A DNA stretch of 5,651 nt from assembly GCA_021203665.1 (NCBI GenBank), contig JAJQAT010000200.1, positions 1 through 5,651 of the forward strand, given 5' to 3'. The position numbers and the translations under genes were made by a program. Shown one piece after another: positions 1 through 5,651 of the stretch; the stretch's first letter is position 1, and every line of letters starts with the position of its first letter. The stretch is from Bacillota bacterium (GTDB lineage Bacteria; Bacillota; Clostridia; UBA1381). The notes below the pieces were generated by a model. It was given only the letters and a program-made list of their open reading frames with translations. It was not told the origin of the DNA and ran no database searches.

Positions 1-91
1 ATAGATATGTATGAAATAAATACACAAAGGAAAGCTTAAACAGGTTTTAAACGCTTCTTTAAGACAAATAATAAGAGGAGGATATTTTCCG
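1..91 (+). other. AT-rich 5' leader upstream of nifJ
   Basis: This stretch precedes the nifJ start and contains no coding sequence that I can support. It is strongly AT-rich compared with the gene body. I could not find a -35/-10 pair with sensible spacing that would also leave room for the ribosome binding site, so the promoter probably lies at or beyond the left edge of the window. A weak inverted repeat, TTAAA (36-40) and TTTAA (46-50), sits about 40 bases upstream of the start codon. Its position would suit an operator or a leader structure, but the match is short and AT-only, so it may be chance. Confidence 0.5.
76..82 (+). promoter_or_regulatory. Ribosome binding site of nifJ
   Basis: The purine run AAGAGGAGGA at 73-82 contains GGAGG (77-81), which complements the 3' end of 16S rRNA. 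Ten bases separate it from the ATG at 92, slightly longer than average but acceptable. It supports the ATG at 92 over the in-frame ATGs at 104 and 113 (codons 5 and 8), which would lie even further from it. Its strength fits a highly translated gene. Confidence 0.85.
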
Positions 92-3000
92 ATGGCAAGA
101 AAAATGAAAACCATGGATGGTAACAACGCCGCCGCATACGCGTCATACGCGTTTACGGATGTCGCTGCTATCTATCCTATCACACCATCATCCACAATGG
201 CAGAGGTTACCGATAAATGGTCTGCTGCCGGACAAAAAAACATTTTCGGACGCACCGTTAAGGTTGTAGAAATGCAGTCTGAGGCGGGTGCTGCCGGCGC
301 GGTTCACGGTTCTCTTACGGCGGGCGCGCTTACAACAACTTACACCGCATCTCAGGGTCTTTTGCTTATGATCCCGAATATGTATAAGATTGCCGGTGAG
401 CAGCTTCCCTGCGTGTTCAACGTATCCGCGAGAGCTTTGGCTTCACACGCGCTTTCTATTTTCGGCGATCACCAGGACGTTATGGCATGCCGTCAGACAG
501 GCTTCGCTATGCTTGCGTCAACAAATCCGCAGGAGGCAATGGACTTGGGCGCGGTTGCTCACCTTTCAACCATAAAGAGCAAGATTCCGTTCCTGCACTT
601 CTTCGACGGCTTCAGAACATCTCACGAGTATCAGAAGGTTGCTTGCTGGGATTACGCAGACCTTGCGGAAATGCTTGACTGGGACGCTTTGAACGAGTTC
701 AGACGCGGCTCTCTTAATCCGGAGCATCCGGCTCAGAGAGGTACCGCTCAAAACGGCGACGTATTCTTCCAGGCTAAGGAATCGTCAAACAAGGCTTATG
801 ACGCTGTTCCGGCTGTTGTTCAGGAATACATGGATAAGGTAAACGCCAAAATCGGCAGCGACTACAAGCTGTTTAACTATTACGGCGCGGAAGATGCCGA
901 GGAAATCATCGTTGCGATGGGCAGCGTATGCGACACAATCGCAGAAACGGTTGATTACCTAAACGCAAACGGCAAGAAGGTAGGTCTTGTAAAGGTTAGA
1001 TTGTACAGACCGTTCTCAATCAAGAGCTTTGTTGATGCCATTCCTTCAACGGTTAAGAAGATTTCCGTTCTTGACAGAACAAAGGAGCCCGGTTCAATAG
1101 GCGAGCCTCTTTATCTTGACGTAGTTGCGGCTCTTCGCGATTCACAGTTTGAGAATGTTCCCGTATACTCCGGCCGTTACGGTCTCGGTTCAAAGGATAC
1201 AACTCCGGCTCAGATTATCGCCGTATACAAGAACACGGAAAAGAAGAGATTTACTATCGGCATTAACGACGATGTTACAAATCTTTCTCTTGCTATCGAT
1301 GAAAATCCGGATACAACTCCCGAGGGCATCACAAGCTGTAAGTTCTGGGGTCTCGGCGCGGACGGTACGGTTGGCGCTAACAAGAACTCCGTTAAGATTA
1401 TAGGCGACCACACGGATATGAACGTACAGGCTTATTTCGACTATGACTCAAAGAAGTCGGGCGGTCTTACCTGTTCACATCTTCGTTTCGGTCATCCGAA
1501 AATTACTTCTACATACCTTATCAACAAGGCTGACTTTGTAGCTTGTCACAAGGCTTCATATATCAGACAGTATGATATGGTTTCCGACATTAAGCCGGGC
1601 GGCGTATTCCTTTTGAATTGTTCTTGGGACGCTGCGGAGCTTGAGGAGCATCTTCCGGGTCAGGTTAAGAAGTATATCGCAGACAACAATATTCAGTTCT
1701 ATACAATAGACGGTGTTAAGATTGGTAAGGAAATCGGTCTTGGCAACAGAATAAACACTGTTCTTCAGTCCGCGTTCTTTAAGCTGTCGGGTATTCTTCC
1801 CGAAGAGGACGCAATCAAGTACATGAAGGACGCGGCTACGGCATCATACTCAAAGAAGGGTGACGCTATAGTTAAGATGAACCACGACGCTATCGACGCG
1901 GGCGCTCAGCAGGTTGTTAAGGTAGAGGTTCCCGAAAGCTGGAAGAACGCCGAGGCAGAGGATCTTTCGGTTAAGCACGAGGGCGACAGCAAGCTTGTTG
2001 ATTACGTAAACAACATACTTGTTCCCATCAACCAGTTCCGCGGCTCACAGCTTCCCGTTTCCGCTTTCGAGCCGTATCAGACAGGCGAGGTTCCTCTCGG
2101 TTCGGCTGCGTTTGAAAAGAGAGGCATCGCTATAGACGTTCCCGTTTGGAACAACGAAACCTGTATCCAGTGCGGAAACTGCTCATATGTATGTCCGCAC
2201 GCTTGTATCCGTCCTGTTGTTCTTACAAAGGAAGAGCTTGACAACGCTCCCGAGGGCATCAAGTATCAGAACGCTATGCAGCTTGACGGTATGTATTACG
2301 CAATGGCTATATCGGTTTATGACTGTACAGGCTGCGGAAGCTGCGCTAACGTTTGCCCTGTAAACAACGCGGGCAAGAAGGAGCCGGCTCTTGCTATGAA
2401 GTCATTCGACGATAATACAGAGGAGCAGAAGAATTACGATTATCTTGTAAAGCTTGCAGAAAAGCAAGAGGTTCTTGATAAGTTCAAGGTTTCAACCGTT
2501 AAGGGAAGCCAGTTCAGAATGCCTTATCTTGAATTCTCCGGCGCTTGCGCGGGCTGCGGCGAAACACCTTACGCTAAGCTTGTTACACAGCTGTTCGGCG
2601 ACAGAATGTACATCGCGAACGCTACGGGCTGCTCATCGATTTGGGGCGGTTCCGCACCGTCAACTCCGTACACCGTAAACTCCGAGGGTCGCGGTCCCGC
2701 TTGGGCTAACTCCCTGTTCGAGGACAATGCGGAATTCGGTCTTGGTATGTTCATCGCTCAGGATACATTGAGAAAATCAAACATCGCTAAGCTTGAAAAG
2801 ATTGCCGAGGAAAACGCGGACGCTAAGCCGGCTATCGACAAGTTCATCGAAACAAAGGACGACGCGGCTGCAAACAAGGTTGCCACGGACGAATTGCTTA
2901 AGGCAATCGCCAACATCAACTCTCAGGAGGCTAAGGACGTTCTTGCCGATAAGGAATACCTTTCAAAGAAGTCCTGCTGGATATTCGGCGGCGACGGCTG

Positions 3001-3613
3001 GGCATACGACATCGGCTTCGGCGGCGTTGACCATGCTCTTGCTTCGGGCGAGGATGTAAATGTTCTTGTATTCGATACAGAGGTTTACTCAAATACAGGC
3101 GGTCAGTCATCCAAGGCTACACCGACAGGCGCTATCGCTCAATTCGCGGCAGCGGGTAAAGAGGTTAAGAAAAAGGATCTTGCCGCAATCGCTATGAGCT
3201 ACGGTTATGTATACGTGGCGCAGGTTGCTCAGGGCGCTGACCAGAATCAGCTGCTTAAGGCTTTGCTTGAGGCTGAAAGCTACAACGGTCCTTCGCTTAT
3301 CATCGCTTACGCTCCGTGTATCAACCACGGTATCAAGGGCGGTATGAGCATCGCTCAGACAGAGGAAAAGAAGGCTGTTCAGGCAGGCTACTGGCATCTG
3401 TTCAGATTCGACCCGAGACTCGCTCTTGAGGGTAAGAATCCGTTCCAGCTCGATTCAAAGGCTCCGACAATGGATTATGAGGACTTCATTATGGGCGAGG
3501 TTCGTTACAACTCACTCGCTCGTTCAAATCCGGAAAGAGCTAAGGAATTGTTCGCAAAGGCTAAGAAGAACGCGGAAGAAAAGTACGCTCATCTTGTAGA
3601 ATTGGCTAAATAA
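92..3613 (+). CDS. nifJ: Pyruvate:ferredoxin (flavodoxin) oxidoreductase, single-chain, complete
   Basis: This cytoplasmic enzyme converts pyruvate and CoA to acetyl-CoA and CO2 while reducing ferredoxin, using thiamine diphosphate (ThDP) and three [4Fe-4S] clusters. All domains of the fused family are visible in order. Domain I (about 1-255) has YPITPSS with Thr31, Glu64 in MQSEAG and Arg114 in SARALASH, at the same numbers as the substrate/cofactor residues of the Desulfovibrio africanus enzyme. Domain II is about 256-415. Domain III carries GADGTVGANK (422-431). The ferredoxin domain has CxxCxxCxxxCP at Cys691/694/697/701 and Cys745/748/751/755. The C-terminal ThDP domain has proximal-cluster cysteines 819, 822, 847 and 1076, the GDG motif at 967-969, and Thr996, Val998 and Asn1001 before TGGQ. 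At 1173 residues it is full length but lacks the C-terminal extension of the D. africanus protein. The start is set by the ribosome binding site and the exact N-terminal numbering. The gene appears monocistronic, ending at its own terminator. Physiologically it may run with ferredoxin hydrogenase or Rnf, which are not in this window. The symbol por is also used. Confidence 0.97.
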   Translation: MARKMKTMDGNNAAAYASYAFTDVAAIYPITPSSTMAEVTDKWSAAGQKNIFGRTVKVVEMQSEAGAAGAVHGSLTAGALTTTYTASQGLLLMIPNMYKIAGEQLPCVFNVSARALASHALSIFGDHQDVMACRQTGFAMLASTNPQEAMDLGAVAHLSTIKSKIPFLHFFDGFRTSHEYQKVACWDYADLAEMLDWDALNEFRRGSLNPEHPAQRGTAQNGDVFFQAKESSNKAYDAVPAVVQEYMDKVNAKIGSDYKLFNYYGAEDAEEIIVAMGSVCDTIAETVDYLNANGKKVGLVKVRLYRPFSIKSFVDAIPSTVKKISVLDRTKEPGSIGEPLYLDVVAALRDSQFENVPVYSGRYGLGSKDTTPAQIIAVYKNTEKKRFTIGINDDVTNLSLAIDENPDTTPEGITSCKFWGLGADGTVGANKNSVKIIGDHTDMNVQAYFDYDSKKSGGLTCSHLRFGHPKITSTYLINKADFVACHKASYIRQYDMVSDIKPGGVFLLNCSWDAAELEEHLPGQVKKYIADNNIQFYTIDGVKIGKEIGLGNRINTVLQSAFFKLSGILPEEDAIKYMKDAATASYSKKGDAIVKMNHDAIDAGAQQVVKVEVPESWKNAEAEDLSVKHEGDSKLVDYVNNILVPINQFRGSQLPVSAFEPYQTGEVPLGSAAFEKRGIAIDVPVWNNETCIQCGNCSYVCPHACIRPVVLTKEELDNAPEGIKYQNAMQLDGMYYAMAISVYDCTGCGSCANVCPVNNAGKKEPALAMKSFDDNTEEQKNYDYLVKLAEKQEVLDKFKVSTVKGSQFRMPYLEFSGACAGCGETPYAKLVTQLFGDRMYIANATGCSSIWGGSAPSTPYTVNSEGRGPAWANSLFEDNAEFGLGMFIAQDTLRKSNIAKLEKIAEENADAKPAIDKFIETKDDAAANKVATDELLKAIANINSQEAKDVLADKEYLSKKSCWIFGGDGWAYDIGFGGVDHALASGEDVNVLVFDTEVYSNTGGQSSKATPTGAIAQFAAAGKEVKKKDLAAIAMSYGYVYVAQVAQGADQNQLLKALLEAESYNGPSLIIAYAPCINHGIKGGMSIAQTEEKKAVQAGYWHLFRFDPRLALEGKNPFQLDSKAPTMDYEDFIMGEVRYNSLARSNPERAKELFAKAKKNAEEKYAHLVELAK

Positions 3614-3632
3614 AACCGGTTTTTGAGATTTT

Positions 3633-3662
3633 AAAAGGGGCTGCGTATGCGGTCCCTTTTTT
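3633..3662 (+). terminator. Rho-independent terminator of nifJ
   Basis: AAAAGGGGCTGC (3633-3644) pairs with GCGGTCCCTTTT (3649-3660) around a GTAT loop, giving a 12-bp stem with two G-U wobbles and no mismatches. The stem runs into six T residues (3657-3662). It begins 19 bases after the nifJ stop codon, so it is placed to end the nifJ transcript. Because the left arm begins with four A residues, the reverse transcript would also have a short U-run, but the two wobbles become A-C mismatches on that strand, so it should act mainly on the + strand. Confidence 0.85.
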
Positions 3663-3666
3663 GCTG

Positions 3667-3695
3667 CGGCTGTGCGGCTTACGGCAGCGCAGCCG
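3667..3695. repeat. GC-rich inverted repeat in the convergent spacer
   Basis: CGGCTGTGC (3667-3675) pairs with GCGCAGCCG (3687-3695) across an 11-base loop, forming nine pairs with one G-U on the + strand. There is no U-tract directly after it on either strand, so it is not a classical intrinsic terminator by itself. It starts five bases after the nifJ terminator T-run. It could be a backup structure that stabilises a 3' end, a remnant of another terminator, or a chance feature of a GC-rich patch. Confidence 0.4.
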
Positions 3696-3726
3696 GAAGT
3701 ACAGCTTTATTTTTCACACGGCGCAT

Positions 3727-3761
3727 AAAAATAACGGGAGCAGTCAGCTTCCGTTATTTTT
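3727..3761. terminator. Bidirectional terminator, primary for lepA
   Basis: AAAAATAACGGGAGC (3727-3741) and GCTTCCGTTATTTTT (3747-3761) form a 15-bp stem with a five-base loop. The A-rich left arm and T-rich right arm supply a U-run to transcripts in both directions. On the - strand the stem starts nine bases beyond the lepA stop codon, so this is the lepA terminator. On the + strand it lies downstream of the nifJ terminator and can catch readthrough. The single imperfect pair is G-U in the + transcript but A-C in the - transcript, so the structure is slightly stronger in the nifJ direction. Confidence 0.85.
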
Positions 3762-3770
3762 TATTTCACT

Positions 3771-5582
3771 TTATTCGTCTAATTTCAGCACGGACATAAA
3801 CGCCTCCTGCGGCACCTCCACACTGCCGACCTGGCGCATACGCTTTTTACCCTCCTTCTGCTTTTCAAGCAGCTTTTTCTTACGGGTAATATCGCCGCCG
3901 TAGCACTTTGCCAGGACGTCCTTACGCATTGCGCGCACAGTTTCACGGGCAATGATTTTCGAGCCGATTGCCGCTTGAATGGGTACCTCAAAAAGCTGAC
4001 GCGGAATAGCCTCCTTGAGCTTTTCAGCCATTTTTCTGCCGCGCGAATATGCGCTGTCCTTATGCACGATAAACGAAAGCGCGTCCACCATCTCGCCGTT
4101 AAGCAGAATATCGAGCTTGACAAGGTTTGAGCGGTTATATCCGCAAAGCTCATAATCAAAGGACGCGTAACCCTTTGTTCTTGATTTAAGCGCGTCAAAG
4201 AAGTCGTATATGATTTCGTTAAGCGGCAGCTCATAGAATATCTCCGCCCTTGTTTCCTCCATATACGTCATATCCTTATAAATTCCGCGTCTTTCCTGGC
4301 ACAGCTCCATAACATTTCCGACGTAATCCTTCGGCACCATAATATTCGCCTTAACCATCGGCTCCTCCATATAATCTATTTCCGAGCCGTCGGGAAGATT
4401 GGTCGGGTTATCAACCCATACCATCTCGCCGTTCGTTTTATATACCTTATAGATAACGCTCGGCGCGGTTGTCACAAGGTCAAGATTATATTCTCTTTCC
4501 AATCTTTCCTGTATTATTTCCATATGCAGAAGTCCCAAAAATCCGCATCTGAAGCCGAATCCCAGCGCCACGGAGGTTTCGGGTTCAAACATAAGCGCCG
4601 CGTCGTTAAGCTGAAGCTTTGAAAGCGCGTCCTTTAAATCCTCATACTGCGCGCCGTCGGCGGGATATATTCCGCAATACACCATCGGGTTTACCTTTTT
4701 ATAGCCCGGCAGAGGCTCCTCCGCCGCGTTTTTTACGGTCGTGACCGTATCGCCCACGCGCGTGTCCTGTATATTCTTTATGCTCGCGGCTATATATCCG
4801 ACGTCGCCGGCGGCAAGTCCGCCGTTCGGAACAAGTCCGGACGCGCTCATAACGCCTACCTCCACAACGTCAAATTCCGCTCCGGTAGCCATCATTTTTA
4901 TTCTGTCGCCAACCTTTACGCTGCCCTCTTTTATTCTGACGTATACGATTACTCCCTTATAGCTGTCGTAATACGAGTCGAAAATCAACGCTTTAAGCGG
5001 CGCACTCTCATCTCCGTCGGGCGGCGGTATCATCTCGACAATCTCCTCAAGCACCGCCTCGACGTTAAGTCCGGTTTTAGCCGAAATCTGCGGAGCGTCC
5101 TCCGCCGGTATGCCTATTATGTCCTCTATTTCCTTTATTACAACCTCCGGCTGCGCCGACGGTAAATCTATCTTATTGATTACCGGCACAACCTCAAGGT
5201 CGTGGTCAATGGCAAGATATGTGTTAGCCAGGGTCTGCGCCTCTATTCCCTGCGACGCGTCCACTATCAGTATCGCGCCCTCGCACGCCGCGAGAGAACG
5301 CGACACCTCATAATTAAAGTCAACGTGTCCCGGAGTGTCTATAAGGTTAAGAGTATAAACCTCGCCGTCATCTCTGCTATATTTCAGCGTTACGGCGTGC
5401 GCTTTGATTGTTATGCCTCTCTCGCGCTCCAGGTCCATATTATCCAAAAGCTGCTCTTCCATATCGCGCTCCTCCACCTCGCCCGTAAGCTCAAGCAGCC
5501 TGTCGGCAAGCGTTGATTTGCCGTGGTCTATATGCGCTATAATACAAAAATTTCTTATCCTTTTCTGTCTTTCGTTTGACAT
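3771..5582 (-). CDS. lepA: Elongation factor 4 (LepA), translational GTPase, complete
   Basis: LepA is a ribosome-associated GTPase that resembles EF-G. It has been reported to back-translocate ribosomes and, in other work, to help translation initiation and 30S assembly; its exact role remains debated. The G domain (about 1-190) has all five GTP motifs: AHIDHGKST (16-24), RGITI with Thr58, DTPGH (82-86), NKID (136-139) and SAK (167-169). Domain II (about 195-285), domain III (about 295-370) and an EF-G-V-like domain (about 405-490) follow, with no EF-G domain IV. The LepA-specific C-terminal domain (about 490-600) includes the signature YGGDITRKKKLLEKQKEGKK (561-580) and a conserved-looking VPQEAF (590s). 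The length of 603 residues matches the family's usual size of about 600. The ATG at 5582-5580 is preceded by GGGAGAG. The gene converges on nifJ and ends at the hairpin at 3727-3761, so no partner gene is cotranscribed downstream. No frameshift or missing catalytic residue is seen. Confidence 0.97.
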   Translation of the reverse strand: MSNERQKRIRNFCIIAHIDHGKSTLADRLLELTGEVEERDMEEQLLDNMDLERERGITIKAHAVTLKYSRDDGEVYTLNLIDTPGHVDFNYEVSRSLAACEGAILIVDASQGIEAQTLANTYLAIDHDLEVVPVINKIDLPSAQPEVVIKEIEDIIGIPAEDAPQISAKTGLNVEAVLEEIVEMIPPPDGDESAPLKALIFDSYYDSYKGVIVYVRIKEGSVKVGDRIKMMATGAEFDVVEVGVMSASGLVPNGGLAAGDVGYIAASIKNIQDTRVGDTVTTVKNAAEEPLPGYKKVNPMVYCGIYPADGAQYEDLKDALSKLQLNDAALMFEPETSVALGFGFRCGFLGLLHMEIIQERLEREYNLDLVTTAPSVIYKVYKTNGEMVWVDNPTNLPDGSEIDYMEEPMVKANIMVPKDYVGNVMELCQERRGIYKDMTYMEETRAEIFYELPLNEIIYDFFDALKSRTKGYASFDYELCGYNRSNLVKLDILLNGEMVDALSFIVHKDSAYSRGRKMAEKLKEAIPRQLFEVPIQAAIGSKIIARETVRAMRKDVLAKCYGGDITRKKKLLEKQKEGKKRMRQVGSVEVPQEAFMSVLKLDE

Positions 5583-5651
5583 TTATTATCTCTCCCGAAT
5601 TTTCCGATATTTTTTCGATGTTTTTTTCGATATTTGTCTAATGTATATTCT
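5583..5651 (-). other. AT-rich 5' leader of lepA
   Basis: This upstream region is rich in A on the coding strand and carries three CGAT/ATCG units on the + strand at 5605, 5616 and 5628, each beside a T-run. A possible -10 element, TATACA, reads on the - strand at 5647-5642, but any -35 box would fall outside the window, so I do not call it as a promoter. If that -10 is used, the mRNA leader would be about 50 bases. No open reading frame or RNA gene is seen here. Confidence 0.4.
5590..5596 (-). promoter_or_regulatory. Ribosome binding site of lepA
   Basis: On the - strand GGGAGAG reads from 5596 to 5590, seven bases before the ATG at 5582. This is a good but less perfect Shine-Dalgarno than the GGAGG of nifJ, and it fixes the lepA start. 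Confidence 0.75.

Noticed and set aside
69..74. TAATAA as a -10 box for nifJ
   Set aside because: There is no -35 match 16-18 bases upstream, and a start site from it would fall in the ribosome binding site.
2852..2970. Apparent lysine/alanine-rich insertion in PFOR (about residues 890-958)
   Set aside because: A variable helical segment between the CSSIWGG cysteine motif and the GDG motif is normal in this family, and the total length is ordinary.
3107..3397. 96-codon antisense open frame within nifJ
   Set aside because: It overlaps the conserved thiamine diphosphate domain of nifJ, and its translation resembles no protein I recognise, so it is a by-product of codon composition.
3612..3623. 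Perfect 12-bp palindrome AAAACCGGTTTT overlapping the nifJ stop codon
   Set aside because: It has no loop, so it cannot fold into a useful RNA hairpin, and a single short palindrome beside a terminator is likely chance.
3661..3903. 80-codon + strand open frame starting in the spacer and entering lepA antisense
   Set aside because: It runs through two hairpins and into the conserved C-terminal coding region of lepA, and its phenylalanine/serine-rich translation looks like antisense noise.
3785..4234. 149-codon open frame on the - strand inside lepA
   Set aside because: It is a shadow frame within an unmistakable lepA, with an arginine- and serine-rich translation of no recognisable family and no separate ribosome binding site that I can see.

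Overview
The window holds two complete, intact, convergently transcribed housekeeping genes and little else. On the + strand (92-3613) lies a 1173-residue single-chain pyruvate:ferredoxin oxidoreductase (nifJ/por). On the - strand (5582 down to 3771) lies a 603-residue LepA / elongation factor 4. I see no mobile element, CRISPR array, RNA gene, or defence or biosynthetic cassette.

Organism: a single-polypeptide PFOR with strong clostridial-style ribosome binding sites, intermediate base composition with AT-rich spacers, and a typical bacterial LepA suggest an anaerobic Firmicute of class Clostridia, perhaps a gut Oscillospiraceae/Lachnospiraceae relative. This is inference from overall character; no marker here fixes the genus.

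Layout: 1-91 is an AT-rich leader with a strong Shine-Dalgarno (GGAGG at 77-81) and a weak dyad at 36-50, but no promoter I can call. 92-3613 is nifJ. 3614-3770 is a 157-bp convergent spacer with three inverted repeats: a U-tailed terminator for nifJ (3633-3662), a GC-rich hairpin without an adjacent U-tract (3667-3695), and a long symmetric hairpin (3727-3761) that serves as the lepA terminator and can also stop + strand readthrough. 3771-5582 is lepA. 5583-5651 is its AT-rich leader with a GGGAGAG ribosome binding site and helically phased T-tracts.

Functional relation: PFOR feeds pyruvate carbon into acetyl-CoA and reduces ferredoxin in anaerobic metabolism, while LepA is a ribosome-associated GTPase. 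They share no pathway, and their adjacency looks incidental: each has its own leader and terminator. Codon choice differs, with ATA a small minority of isoleucine codons in nifJ but common in lepA, which fits a highly expressed fermentative enzyme beside a moderately expressed translation factor. No previously undescribed system is visible; the findings are small regulatory or structural points.
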